Source of the DNA: Kribbella sp. VKM Ac-2568
Lineage (GTDB): Bacteria; Actinomycetota; Actinomycetes; Propionibacteriales; Kribbellaceae
Reading direction: 5' to 3'
Assembly (NCBI RefSeq): GCF_004345365.1
Contig: NZ_SLVF01000003.1
Span: 186,001 to 250,000 of the forward strand
DNA: 64,000 nucleotides
Below the pieces are notes generated by a model, which was not told where the DNA came from, ran no database searches, and worked only from the letters and a program-made list of their open reading frames with translations. Of this stretch, positions 23,913 to 32,644 are shown piece by piece; positions within the stretch are counted from its first letter, which is position 1; each line of letters starts with the position of its first letter. The position numbers were made by a program, and so were the translations under genes.

Positions 23913-24257
23913 GGAACTGCCTCCCCTTTTCCCCGAATGTCTTGATGTCGTGGCGTGGACCGCATTGCTCGCGTCCGTGCCTGTACGGCGGCGGTTGCGG
24001 AGCCAGTGGCCGAGGGTGATGAGGCCGAAGCCGACGGCGTAGATGGTGCTGGTGAAGGCCAGGTAGCCGAAGGAGCCCTTGGTCGGGTCGGCGGGGAAGG
24101 CCTCAGTGGAGCCTTTGACCCACTCCATCATCAGGGTGGCTGTCTGGAAGGTGAAGACCTGCGCGAACAGGATCGCGTAGATCAGGTGGGCGGCCAGCCG
24201 ATTGCGGACCAGGAGTCCGAGTGGCAAGGCGACGAGAATAGTCAGAATGGCGATCAT
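23328..24257 (-). CDS. Small two-helix membrane protein read in frame into the secreted protein
   Basis: From the ATG at 24257 (with GGAGGGATCTCC upstream) the frame encodes about 90 residues with three hydrophobic segments (MIAILTILVALPLGLLV, then LIYAILFAQVFTF, and FTSTIYAVGFGLITLGHWL), then an Arg-rich loop. No stop codon occurs before the downstream ATG at 23912, so the frame is a 309-codon fusion whose last membrane segment would be the signal peptide of the secreted protein. It may be a genuine fusion with an internal start, or a stop may have been lost by a one-base change in the linker (about 23913-23990). The membrane part is of unknown function. Confidence 0.5.
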   Translation of the reverse strand: MIAILTILVALPLGLLVRNRLAAHLIYAILFAQVFTFQTATLMMEWVKGSTEAFPADPTKGSFGYLAFTSTIYAVGFGLITLGHWLRNRRRTGTDASNAVHATTSRHSGKRGGSSMELKRRAAIASGAVLLALATSAGLAGPAAAETLEHEHFTDSSTDVEEDFCGAGITVQIDFQVEGNFVLHAKGPEGLVYSQAASHGTATFTNLANGNQITNVFNSADKDRRVTDNGDGTLTILVAPTGGDKWYDSDGKLVFQDSGGLWTEILVDDGGTPTDPSDDEFISAREVKDPGKDDLTNDNFCDQILSVIG

Positions 24258-24392
24258 GGAGATCCCTCCGGAGTTTGGTGGAGACTCCAAGGTCACCTGC
24301 CGACGTCGTCCGGCGCATCGAGGTCTGCCCTGATCCGACGGTCCGTACTGGCACTGATCACCGGATGGGCGAATCCAGTGGACAATGCGGGT

Positions 24393-26336
24393 ATGAGCCC
24401 CAGGTTCGGGTCGATCTGGCTCGCGACCGCCGTATGCGCCGCTGCCGGACTGGTCCTTGCCCTGAGCGCGCTCCACCCGGCCGGCGACGGATGGCCGACG
24501 ACCGTCTATCTGCTGGCGCTGGTACCTCTCGCGCTGGCCTGGCTACTCGCAGTACGTGCGCCTGCTTCACCTGTCGGCGCGGCAGTGGCTTGGCTGGCCG
24601 CGTCCCTGCTCGTCATCCCCGCGCTCAATGCCTGGGGCCAGATGTCCTGGTCTGCAGCGGGCTTCGCCAATGCGCTGAGCGCGGTCGGCTGGCCGTGGCA
24701 GCTCACCGGCTTTCTGGCGCTGCTGCTGGTCTTCCCGGACGGGTTGCTCGCCGGTCGCCGCTGGATGGTCATCGCCGTCGGCGTCCCGGTGTCGGCCCTC
24801 GTTGTCGGCGTGGCGATGACCGTCACGATGGACTACGGCGAGCCCCACGCCTTCACGGCTCCCGTGCTTGTGCCGGAGCCGATCGCGATGCCGCTGATGA
24901 TCGGTGCGCTGACGTTCCTCCTGGCCGTGGTAGTTGCCTGCAGCATCAGTATCGTACTGCGCTACCGGCGCGGGAACGAGCGGACGAAGCAACAGTTGCG
25001 CTGGCTGATCCTGGCGACCGGTGCCGTGGTGGCCTTGATGGTGGCCAGCTGGATCGTCAACTCCTTCGGATTGATCGGCGAGGCGGCCTATGGGGCTTTC
25101 CTGCTGGGCATTCTGGTCCTCGTCCCGGCCGCCGTCGCCATCGCGGTACTACGGTACGACCTGTTCGAGATCGACCGGATCCTGAGCGACTCGGTGGCCT
25201 GGGTGCTGACGACGCTGATCGCCGCCGCGCTGCTGGCGGGTGGTGTCGTTCTCACCGGGTACCTGGCCGGGCGGGACTCCGTGATCGGGCTGACCGGCTC
25301 GGTGTTCCTGGTCGCTGTCCTGGTGCTGCCCTTGTATCGAAGGATTCATGGCGCGGTCGGAAAGGTGCTCGACCGCGACCGGACGGTTCTGGTCGCGCAG
25401 ATCGAGCGATTCGTCATGCGGGTGCGTGATGGATCGGCCGAGCCCGAGGAGGTCGAGCAAGTGCTGAGGTCCGCGGTCCGGGATCCCCAGCTGACCTTGC
25501 TGCTGGCCGATCCCGCCGGGACCGGGCTGGTGGATCTGACGGGCACCGGGCAGGTGGCGGGCGGCGACTGGGTCAGGGTGCCGCTGCGGACCGCCAGTGC
25601 GGACATCGGCGTCATCCTGGTTCGTCCCGGCTCGATGCGCCGCCTGCGCCGGGCGAAGCTGGCCGCGTCGGCCGCGCGGTTGCCGATCGAGGTCAGCCGG
25701 CTCCGGATCGGGCTGCGGCGGGCACTGACCGAGGTGGACGAGAGCCGTCGCCGCCTGGTCTCGGCCACGATCGACGAACGCCGCCGGCTGGAACGCGACC
25801 TGCACGACGGCGCCCAGCAGCAACTTGTTGCCATCGGCATGCAGTTGCGGGCTGCGCAGTACCGGCTGCGGCCGGACGACCCGGTCTCCGGCGATCTCGA
25901 CCTCGCCGTCGAACGGCTGGAGGCCACGGTCGCCGAGCTCCGCCGACTTGCCCACGGCGTGCGGCCCGCCAGCCTCGACGACGGCCTTCCGGCCGCGCTG
26001 GCCCGGCTCGGCGCCAAGTGCCCGTTGCCGGTCGACTTCGTCGTCGAGGAGACGACAAGCTCCGAGGTCGTCACAGTGACCGCGTACTTCGTGGTCGCGG
26101 AGGCGATGGCGAACGTCCTCAAGCATGCACGCGCATCCCGGATCGGCATCACCGTCGAACGTCAGGGCGACCGCCTGCACGTCGCGGTGATCGACGACGG
26201 GATCGGCGGCGTCCCGGCCGACGCCGGTCTGACCGCCTTGCGGGATCGCGTCGGTTCCGTCGGCGGCCGTCTGACTGTGATCTGTGGACCAACGGGCGGT
26301 ACGACGGTCGAGGCGGTGCTGCCGTGCGCGTCCTGA
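24393..26336 (+). CDS. Membrane sensor histidine kinase (HisKA_3/NarL type)
   Basis: 647 residues. About eight or nine membrane helices fill residues 5-330; a cytoplasmic linker and a HisKA_3 dimerisation domain follow (ERRRLERDLHDGAQQQL, phospho-His at about 471), then a HATPase with VVAEAMANVLKHA (N box) and V-I-D-D-G-I-G-G (G1). It phosphorylates the response regulator encoded next, whose GTG start overlaps its 3' end by 13 bp. The signal is unknown. The ATG at 24393 is the first residue of the first helix; upstream frame is non-coding. Confidence 0.9.
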   Translation: MSPRFGSIWLATAVCAAAGLVLALSALHPAGDGWPTTVYLLALVPLALAWLLAVRAPASPVGAAVAWLAASLLVIPALNAWGQMSWSAAGFANALSAVGWPWQLTGFLALLLVFPDGLLAGRRWMVIAVGVPVSALVVGVAMTVTMDYGEPHAFTAPVLVPEPIAMPLMIGALTFLLAVVVACSISIVLRYRRGNERTKQQLRWLILATGAVVALMVASWIVNSFGLIGEAAYGAFLLGILVLVPAAVAIAVLRYDLFEIDRILSDSVAWVLTTLIAAALLAGGVVLTGYLAGRDSVIGLTGSVFLVAVLVLPLYRRIHGAVGKVLDRDRTVLVAQIERFVMRVRDGSAEPEEVEQVLRSAVRDPQLTLLLADPAGTGLVDLTGTGQVAGGDWVRVPLRTASADIGVILVRPGSMRRLRRAKLAASAARLPIEVSRLRIGLRRALTEVDESRRRLVSATIDERRRLERDLHDGAQQQLVAIGMQLRAAQYRLRPDDPVSGDLDLAVERLEATVAELRRLAHGVRPASLDDGLPAALARLGAKCPLPVDFVVEETTSSEVVTVTAYFVVAEAMANVLKHARASRIGITVERQGDRLHVAVIDDGIGGVPADAGLTALRDRVGSVGGRLTVICGPTGGTTVEAVLPCAS

Positions 26337-26968
26337 TCGCGGAGGACTCGGCGCTGTTCCGGGAAGGCCTCGCCGGGTTGCTGACCGCCGCGGGGCACGA
26401 GGTGGTGGCGTCCCTGGCCGGCGCGGACGGCCTGGTCGACGCGGTCATTGAGCACGAGCCCTCGGTCGCGGTGATCGATGTGCGGATGCCGCCGACGATG
26501 ACCGACGACGGAGCAGACGCGGCCCGCGAGATCCGGCGGCGTCGACCGGAGCAGCCGATCGTGTTGCTGTCGCAGCATCTCGAGACCCGGCACTCCGTGC
26601 AGTTGGTGTCGACCGGGGCGTTCGGATATCTGCTCAAGGATCGGGTGCTCCGGGTCGAGGACTTCCTCGACGCTCTCGAACGGGTCGCCTCCGGTGGTTC
26701 TGCGCTCGACCCGGCCGTCGTCTCGGCGCTGCTCGCTCCCCGGCGATCGGAGCTGGAACCCTTGTCACCAAGGGAACTGGAGGTACTCGGTCTGGTCGCC
26801 GAGGGGCACTCGAACGCCGCGATCGCCGGCAAGCTCTTCGTCACCGACCGCACGGTCGAGAGTCACCTGCGCTCGATCTTCCAGAAGCTGGCGCTCGACG
26901 AATCGGCGGCCACGCATCGCCGGGTGCATGCGGTGCTCACCTATTTACGGGCCTCAGGCAACGCCTAG
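26324..26968 (+). CDS. NarL/LuxR-type response regulator
   Basis: 214 residues. Receiver domain 1-120 has IAEDS, phospho-acceptor Asp at about 52 in V-I-D-V-R-M-P-P, and K in L-L-K-D. The LuxR HTH at about 148-205 reads LSPRELEVLGLVAEGHSNAAIAGKL. It starts at a GTG inside the end of the kinase gene, so the pair is translationally coupled. An insertion-like P-T-M-T-D-D-G-A-D follows the phospho-site, typical of this subfamily. Targets are unknown. Confidence 0.92.
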   Translation: MRVLIAEDSALFREGLAGLLTAAGHEVVASLAGADGLVDAVIEHEPSVAVIDVRMPPTMTDDGADAAREIRRRRPEQPIVLLSQHLETRHSVQLVSTGAFGYLLKDRVLRVEDFLDALERVASGGSALDPAVVSALLAPRRSELEPLSPRELEVLGLVAEGHSNAAIAGKLFVTDRTVESHLRSIFQKLALDESAATHRRVHAVLTYLRASGNA

Positions 26969-27331
26969 GACCCTGTCCCGCAACCGCTCCAGGCGTACTG
27001 CGGCGGTTCCGCGGTAGGCGGAGCGCTGTACTGCGGCCAACGGGCCGGCGTGTTCGAACGAGTGAGTGACCACCCGTCCTCGAGCAGCTACTCACCGCGC
27101 TCACGGAAGCACCGGAACCTACCAGCTCATCTCGATCCGGCCCGGCGTGATCGCGGTGTACTCCAGCCAACCACTCAGGCCGGGGCGAGCCGGCAGTGTG
27201 TACCGCACGCCGACAGCGGGGGTGGCAGGACCGTCGAAGCTGAGGAAAGCCTCGTTCCACAACGGCAGAGCGAGCGGGTTGAGCAGTACGTCGGCAGGTG
27301 ATCCGTTGATGGCGAGACTCGCTTGTTCCAT
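26954..27331 (-). pseudogene. SRPBCC-domain protein, frameshifted
   Basis: From an ATG at 27331 the N-terminal half reads ASLAINGSPADVLLNPLAL and W-L-E-Y-T-A-I-T-P-G-R, a polyketide-cyclase/START-like pattern, then meets a stop at 27119. The C-terminal half is in another frame: R-V-V-T-H-S-F-E-H-A-G-P-L-A-A-V ending at 26954, where it overlaps the end of the response-regulator gene by 15 bp. At least one indel near 27060-27120 is needed to join them. It lies beside a MarR gene, a common MarR-SRPBCC pairing. Confidence 0.7.
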
Positions 27332-27335
27332 GGGT

Positions 27336-27850
27336 TCAGCCCTCCTGGGCAGCACGCCGCCGAGCCAGAGCCTGTCCCGCGGAAAAGGCATTTGCGACCG
27401 CGTGCAGTGTGGTGATGGTCTCGTCCACCGGTTGTCCGGCGACCAGTTGATCGATGGCGTCGTGCAGTGCGTCCTCGGCCACGACGATGCGTTTGCTGAG
27501 CGCTTTGCCCTCAGCGGTCAGGCTCAGCGCCAGGTAGCGCCGGTCGTCCGGATCGGTGTCTCGTTGGACCAGCCCTTGGCTGACCAGGCGATCCACCAGT
27601 CGGCTGGGGCTGTTACCGGTCTCGCAGACGAGCATCCCGCCGAGTGCGCTCAGGGTGAGCGGCCCGTGATCGCGAGCACCAGCCCCAACTCGGCATCGGT
27701 CTGCGCCGAACCGGTGTGCTCAACCCCACCACGACGCCAGGCACCTTGGACACGATCTGCACCGCGACCGCCCCGGACGCGGTCCAAACCCTCCGCACAA
27801 ACCGCGACGCCACGCAAGCAGGCTATCCAAGCAGCGTTCTTAGTAACCAA
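27336..27850 (-). pseudogene. MarR-family regulator, frameshifted
   Basis: The C-terminal part (27635 to 27336) has the winged-helix of MarR: S-P-S-R-L-V-D-R-L-V recognition helix, then DDRRYLALSLTAEG. The preceding helix T-D-A-E-L-G-L-V-L-A-I-T-G-R is in another frame; a single missing base near 27658 joins it to P-L-T-L-S-A-L-G-G. The N-terminus before about 27720 is not recognisable. Its stop is four bases from the SRPBCC start, so the two formed an operon. Confidence 0.65.
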
Positions 27851-28328
27851 AACAGCCCGACCTCAGCGACAAAGACGCAGGTCACCGGCCTGCCGACCGT
27901 CAAGTCACCACGGCGTGGCACGAGTCAGGTCAGACGTGTCGGCTTCCAGCACGTCCATGCCATACGCCTAGTCGGGCTACCGGCAGGCAGAGCCGGTCCT
28001 CCCCTGCCCGGAGCCGGTTCCGTGACGAGCCTGGCCGTCTCCACGCAGCCGCTGACCACGCGCGCGGGCAGATTCCGACGGCCGCCAACACAAGGCCTAC
28101 ATCCGGAATCAGAGCCCGATCGTGAGCCAAGTCAGGTGGCACGGCATCCATCACTTCCGTCTGCTCCAGCCGCCACGAGCCGAATTGCAGAGGGCTGGAA
28201 CATACGGGAGGCAGGGCGGGCGGTGTAGCAGTCAGTGCAGCAACATGTCGCTACAGCCGCCGCCCTGGGCAGGCGTCGAGCACCGACTAGTGCGCTCGGC
28301 AACAGAGCCGAGTGCGACATTCCAGCGA
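27851..28328. other. Gene-free interval before the second att copy
   Basis: No frame here shows family sequence or a start with a ribosome site. The composition is slightly less GC-rich than in neighbouring genes, consistent with degraded island DNA. Confidence 0.5.
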
Positions 28329-28376
28329 CCTGAAAAGCGGAAGGTCGGCGGTTCGAGACCGCCCCTGACCACCCTT
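28329..28376 (+). repeat. att copy B: 48-bp exact copy of the tRNA-Phe 3' half
   Basis: The 48 bases from the anticodon loop (CCTGAAAAGCGG) to ACCCTT are identical to 23008-23055. The flank upstream (CATTCCAGCGA) differs from the other copies, which mostly have CTGTCGAA; it may come from a different element. Downstream, 28377-28789 holds no supportable gene. Confidence 0.92.
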
Positions 28377-28789
28377 TCTAAGCGTGAATCCGGCCCTCCT
28401 GGGCCGACCGCCATTGCCCGTGAGTCCCCCTCAGCGACCATCCCTTGTCGCACGGATATCGCACGCGCTGGTTCGTGTCTCTGGGCCTCACGCGTCCTGC
28501 CTTGCAAAGGCAGTTCAGCTTCTCGGTGCAGCTGAGCGGCGAAGAGCAAGCGCTGGACGTGGGTGAGTCCTCCCCGTGAGTGACCGGCTGGGCCCGTTGT
28601 CGCCTACCCATTAGGGCACGTGGAGGGCACGCGCACCGTCACCCAGACCATCGGCCCTCCCATTGCGAGTCCGATTGCCTGAGCGGACGCAGGCACACCC
28701 TGGCCCATGAGCACTGGCCTCGCGGGCTTTGGTGACTGCGCCGCCGTGGGATGATCCGGTCCAGGTCGGGGCGGGTAGAAGGGAACGGC

Positions 28790-29170
28790 ATGGCGCTGGA
28801 GAAGAGCCGGGCGAGTCGACCGCCGCGCTGGGTTCGGATCGTACTTGGCGCGGTCGCGGTGATTTGGGCCCTGGGGCTGATCACCGCGGACGAACCGAGC
28901 GACGTCGTGTTTAGGGTCTTTTTCTGCGGAAGCCTGGGGCTCCAAGCGGTCGCACCGCGCGGGTTGTACGACGGCCGGTTCAACGCTTGGTTGCGAGCTC
29001 ACCCGGTCGTGAACGCAGGGCTGACTATTCTGCTGCTCGGAACCGCGCTCTACGTGGGATTGTCCATCTTCCTCGCCGACTGGCTCGGCGTGGTGATCGC
29101 GCTACCGCTGGCGGCCGGCGCCGCCGCCTGGGCCGCCTACCGGGCCCGTTCCGTCGAGCAAACGACCTAG
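28790..29170 (+). CDS. Small polytopic membrane protein
   Basis: 126 residues with four predicted membrane helices: WVRIVLGAVAVIWALGLI, VFRVFFCGSLGLQAVA, VNAGLTILLLGTALYVGLSI and LGVVIALPLAAGAAAWAA. A basic N-terminus (EKSRASRPPR) suggests a cytoplasmic start. GAAGGGA precedes the ATG at 28790. No family is recognised and there is no operon partner. Confidence 0.65.
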   Translation: MALEKSRASRPPRWVRIVLGAVAVIWALGLITADEPSDVVFRVFFCGSLGLQAVAPRGLYDGRFNAWLRAHPVVNAGLTILLLGTALYVGLSIFLADWLGVVIALPLAAGAAAWAAYRARSVEQTT

Positions 29171-29257
29171 CGTGGCCGGCGACGACCTACTCATTACGAG
29201 GCCGTTCACCTAAGCCCGAACCACGCGACGACCCTCGACCGTGGGCAATGATCGTGC

Positions 29258-29458
29258 TCACTGGTCAGGGGTCGTTGACGGCTGTTCAGGGCCCTTCGGG
29301 GGCACCGCAGGGGCACGGTTTTCTATACGGTGATCAGGCTCGACCGTACCTGTTTCACTTGGCTGGCCTACCTCCATCGCCAGGGCATCCGCCTCAATCT
29401 GCCGCTCGACTTCCGTCTCGGCCGCCTTGATCAGACGCCGCCTCTTGATGAATCGCAT
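29258..29458 (-). CDS. Possible small basic/charged protein
   Basis: 66 residues starting M-R-F-I-K-R-R-R-L-I-K-A-A-E-T-E-V with a plausible amphipathic helix over the first 30 residues and a Pro-rich tail. No ribosome site is clear and no family is recognised; it may be a chance frame. Confidence 0.35.
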   Translation of the reverse strand: MRFIKRRRLIKAAETEVERQIEADALAMEVGQPSETGTVEPDHRIENRAPAVPPKGPEQPSTTPDQ

Positions 29459-29542
29459 GCTCGGCGTCTGGAGGGGATGTCAAACCATTCTTGAACAGGC
29501 TGCTGCGTGGACGGTCGCGGACCTGAGTGGGACGATTGCGCC

Positions 29543-30054
29543 ATGGCAGACGGACCTGCCGGCCGGTTGTCGGACGTGGGTGAGCACGGGTTGGAGCTCC
29601 GCAAGGAAGCCTTGACCATGGCCCTTTATGTGCGATCTGCCTGATGGCCTCCTTGATCGCGATACCGGAGAGCGCCGTCGAGCACACCAACGTGTGGGGA
29701 CTCGTCTGGGGGATCACGCTCGGCCTCGCGATCGCGCACTGGTTCGCCTTCCGTGTCTCGGCACGGATGGCAGGGGCTGGCGAGGTCCGCTCTTCCGATG
29801 TCGAATTGGCTGGTGCCCAGCTGGTCGGCGCGGCCGGCGTCGCAGTGGTGGTCACCGTTGGTGTGCTCCTGCTGCCCGACTCCGTGGAACTCGAGGGCGC
29901 CGAGTTCCTCCTCGCCGCCTTGATCTCCCTAATCGGGTTCGCCGTAGCTCGAGGCGCTGGCGCGTCCCTCTTCCGGGCCGTGGTGTACTCGCTCGCCGTG
30001 CTTGTGTGCGCGGTCATCATTGCCGCCCTGAAGAACCTGCTGGCCGGGCACTGA
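29543..30054 (+). pseudogene. Four-helix membrane protein, frameshifted near residue 30
   Basis: From an ATG at 29543 the frame encodes a polar start, then G-L-E-L-R-K-E-A-L-T-M-A-L-Y-V and a stop at 29642. The following frame, opening A-I-C-L-M-A-S-L-I-A-I-P-E-S-A, continues the same helix and runs to 30054 with three further helices (WGLVWGITLGLAIAHWFA, GVAVVVTVGVLLLP, AVVYSLAVLVCAVIIAAL). Adding one G near 29630 (GTG-GCG instead of GTGCG) rejoins them. Alternatively only the 136-residue protein from the ATG at 29644 is made. The family is unknown. Confidence 0.65.
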
Positions 30055-30122
30055 CGGGACCTCCCTGCCGATCGTTGCGGGTCGCAGCGAAGGGCAACCG
30101 CGCCACCCGAAGGCGCGAACGC

Positions 30123-30602
30123 TCATCTGGGCGTGGTGGGCGCTCCGGCCGATCCTTTGGGGTCGAGGGTTTGCTGGATCTGCTCCAGCCTCAAGGTGAT
30201 CTCCGCGAGCTGGGCAGCCAACTGCTCGATACCCACCGCCTCCGCGGTCTCGGAGTCAGCGATCCGCTCCTGGCGCGCCCGCTCCACGAAGCTGGAGGTG
30301 ATCACCGCGGTCACGATCGTCACGAACGCGATCGCCTCCAGCAGGAACAGCGCCCCCACCAACCGCCCAGCCGTGTTCTCGGGGGTCACGTCGCCGTACC
30401 CGACCGTGGTCACCGTCTGCAACGCCCACCACAGCCCCCTACCCAGGTCCGGGAACTCCTCCGGATCAACCACGGTGATCAGCACGCCGCCGACCAGCAC
30501 ACTCACCAGCGTTGCGGCCACGATCACCGCCATCGCCTTGCGCACCGACAGCGGGTCGCGCCGGAACGCGTCGAACCGGCGCATCACCAACAAACGAGCC
30601 AT
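30123..30602 (-). CDS. Two-helix potassium channel
   Basis: 159 residues with two membrane helices (about 22-45 and 80-105) flanking the pore loop, which contains the K+ selectivity filter TVGYGD at 66-71. The C-terminus (about 115-150) is a Glu/Gln/Leu-rich coiled coil, as in bacterial Ion_trans_2 channels that assemble as tetramers. No RCK domain is present. The ATG at 30602 gives a short cytoplasmic lead; the frame 20 codons upstream is unlikely. Confidence 0.9.
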   Translation of the reverse strand: MARLLVMRRFDAFRRDPLSVRKAMAVIVAATLVSVLVGGVLITVVDPEEFPDLGRGLWWALQTVTTVGYGDVTPENTAGRLVGALFLLEAIAFVTIVTAVITSSFVERARQERIADSETAEAVGIEQLAAQLAEITLRLEQIQQTLDPKGSAGAPTTPR

Positions 30603-30925
30603 GACGCCCGCTCCTTCCTGGAACGCAATAACCACGATCGTCCCACCGCTAACCGGCAATGGCATCGGCGGGAAACCCGGTCAAGTTCGATGTGGTTCTC
30701 GGCGACATGACCACCACGCCGCGGCAGGTAGCGAACGACGGGTCCGCACCCTCCAATGCCCGTCCGCTCATCGTCAGATCCGTGCGTTGGTCGCTCCTCA
30801 GGTGGTCTGCAGGGCTCCTAGGCCTGTCGCACGTCAGCTGGCCGACATACATCCCGGATCTGTTGGCGGATCACTGCTAGCCAAGCGGATGGCGGACTGG
30901 TCGAGGCCGTCACTGCGTCCGTCGA
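30603..30925. other. Gene-free interval containing a diverged 80-bp repeat
   Basis: No credible gene. 30799-30880 resembles 45307-45386: both begin CAGGTGGTC and share a CGGATCTG-TGGCGGATCAC block near the right end. The second copy lies at the 3' end of the broken YdcF gene, so the 30.8-kb copy may be a remnant of the same gene's tail. Confidence 0.45.
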
Positions 30926-31357
30926 TCAGTCGTCGCGGCTATCGATCTCGGCAGCCCAGCCGTTGAAGTCCGGCATCGCTCGGTCATCAGTTTGCGTCAG
31001 CGTGCTTCGCTGATGTGGATCAAGATCACGCTGTGCGAACTCGAAGCCGTCCTCGATCCACTGCTCCAACTCGTCGTCGCTCTCGACCGCTGTCTGACTG
31101 TTAGCAACCCAGCCGCAACCTTCCACGTCTACGAATCGCACGTACCCGTTGATGTCTCGCGAGGCGGTGTAGATGCGGGCGATGACCTCAACGCTATGCC
31201 GGCGCGACGGTTCCGACCAGCTGCGCGCGTCGTCGCTGACCCTCTTGATTCGGGCCTTGGAAATTGCGTCAGTGAGAGTGACTCGACCCATCAACATCCC
31301 GGGCCGCTTCGCTACGTCAGCCCAGTACTCGCGCTCACTTATGCCGCTGAGATCCAT
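30926..31357 (-). CDS. Hypothetical protein
   Basis: 143 residues starting M-D-L-S-G-I-S-E-R-E-Y-W-A-D-V. It is mixed alpha/beta with many acidic residues at the C-terminus (DDELEQWIEDGFEFAQ). No membrane segment, signal or known motif is seen. The open frame reaches further upstream, but that part translates the att copy C and is not real. No ribosome site decides the start. Confidence 0.5.
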   Translation of the reverse strand: MDLSGISEREYWADVAKRPGMLMGRVTLTDAISKARIKRVSDDARSWSEPSRRHSVEVIARIYTASRDINGYVRFVDVEGCGWVANSQTAVESDDELEQWIEDGFEFAQRDLDPHQRSTLTQTDDRAMPDFNGWAAEIDSRDD

Positions 31358-31472
31358 GCGTCCAGTTTCCGCGACGGGTCCAGCAACACCGGCCGCCCGC
31401 GGCAACCGCCGTACGACGGTAAGCAGTGCGTCAGCAACGTAGCTGCCACCGACGACGGGGCGCGCTGTCGAA

Positions 31473-31556
31473 CTGAAAGCGAAGGTCGGTGGTTCGAGAC
31501 GGCCCCTGACCACACTTCGTACCTGCGGTATCTCTCTGAGAACCGCCGAGCCTTCT
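31473..31556 (+). repeat. att copy C: diverged tRNA-Phe 3' half plus downstream hairpin
   Basis: The core 31473-31517 matches the tRNA-Phe anticodon-to-3'-end segment with a few changes (CTGAAAGCGAAGG, GGTGGTTCGAGACGG). Unlike copy B the match continues past the tRNA into the downstream hairpin (CTGCGGTATCT, GAGAACCGCCGA). The left flank is GCGCTGTCGAA, shared with copies D and G. It sits in a gap of about 530 bp (31358-31890) with no gene. Confidence 0.85.
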
Positions 31557-31890
31557 GGTAGGACCGTAACCTCCTGTCCGGCTGTGCCGCAGATCGTGCA
31601 ACCACCTCGCCCAGCCAGGCTGTCTCCTGCGATCGGTATCGGAGCCGGCCAAGGTTGTCCGGTTCGATCGGTGTACAGGACGCGCGGCCGGGCGTTTGCT
31701 GGAGTGAGGACCACCGGCGGATGTCTGCCGCGGTGATCGTGCAATGGCAGAAGATGCCACTGGGGGTGGAATCAACACGGGCAGAGGCGCTTGGATCGCG
31801 CACTGCTCGGGAGGGGTACTCATACTGCCGGGCTTCGGTGCGACCGAACGCGTCCTGCCGCCCGGACAGAAGCAAGAATCGAGGGGACCA

Positions 31891-32436
31891 ATGCGTAGAT
31901 TCGCACTGGTGGTCGGGATCGTCGTCGCGCTCGGACTGGGCGGAGCGCCGTCGGCCGTTGCGGCTGAACCTGGCGTCAACCACTTCACCATCACGGAGTC
32001 GTTCACGGACGGCGACTTCTGCGGGACCGGTCAGGCGGTGGACGTCTCGATCTCCATCAGGGGAACGGAGTTCCTCTCACCCAACCAGCCGGTCGGCTAC
32101 CGCAATGTCAGCCAGGGCAACGTCGTCTACACAAACCCGCTGAACGACACCACCGTCATCCGGCACTTCGCCGGGCCCGTCTCCGACACGATCATCTCGG
32201 GTGACCCGCAGGGTGTAAACACGCACGAGCTCATCGTCAGCGGGCTTTCCGGACAGCTCCGCACGGCCGACGGCAGCGTCCTGCTGGGAGCGGGCTACAT
32301 CGTCTTCCATGAGGTCTTCAACGGCGAGGAGTTCGTCAGCAGAGAGATCATCGTCAACAGGGGACCTCACCCCAACCTCGAGAGCGACCTCGCCCTGTTC
32401 TGCGACGTCGTGACGGACGCATTGGGGCTGAGCTAG
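31891..32436 (+). CDS. Secreted protein of unknown function, paralogue of the 23.3-kb gene
   Basis: 181 residues with a signal peptide (about 1-25, ending A-V-A-A) and a beta-rich domain. F-T-I-T-E-S-F-T-D-G-D-F-C-G-T-G near the start and L-F-C-D-V-V near the end mirror the gene at 23328-23912, including one Cys in each position. GAGGGGACC stands before the ATG at 31891. It lies 335 bp from att copy C, as its paralogue lies beside the tRNA-Phe att site, suggesting carriage by related elements. Confidence 0.75.
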   Translation: MRRFALVVGIVVALGLGGAPSAVAAEPGVNHFTITESFTDGDFCGTGQAVDVSISIRGTEFLSPNQPVGYRNVSQGNVVYTNPLNDTTVIRHFAGPVSDTIISGDPQGVNTHELIVSGLSGQLRTADGSVLLGAGYIVFHEVFNGEEFVSREIIVNRGPHPNLESDLALFCDVVTDALGLS

Positions 32437-32446
32437 CAGCTGCCCT

Positions 32447-32490
32447 GGATCCGACGTCGTGGCTGGAGGAGTGACCACGACGTCGGATCC
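32447..32490 (+). terminator. Perfect 16-bp inverted repeat after the secreted-protein gene
   Basis: GGATCCGACGTCGTGG at 32447-32462 is exactly mirrored at 32475-32490, loop 12 bases, 11 bases after the stop. It is a likely terminator without a T-tract. Confidence 0.75.
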
Positions 32491-32644
32491 GGCCGGAACC
32501 TTCCGAATCGGACGTCAGCACCGTTCCGCCCGGGCCGCGGCGACCGGCGCTCGCCAGCGCACGTGCCTGTCAGCCGCTTCAGTGTTGTTGTGACGACCAC
32601 CGTCTGACGGCAATACGGGCGAGATGCTGCGCGAGGGGCCAAGA

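Noticed and set aside
28329..28376. The tRNA-Phe copies as extra tRNA genes
   Set aside because: All copies except 22978-23050 lack the acceptor 5' strand and D arm, so they cannot fold as tRNAs.
28232..28549. Peptides containing RGGLEPPTFRF on the minus strand near 23.0, 28.3, 31.5 and 63.3 kb
   Set aside because: They are translations of the tRNA-Phe-derived repeat in antisense and not proteins.
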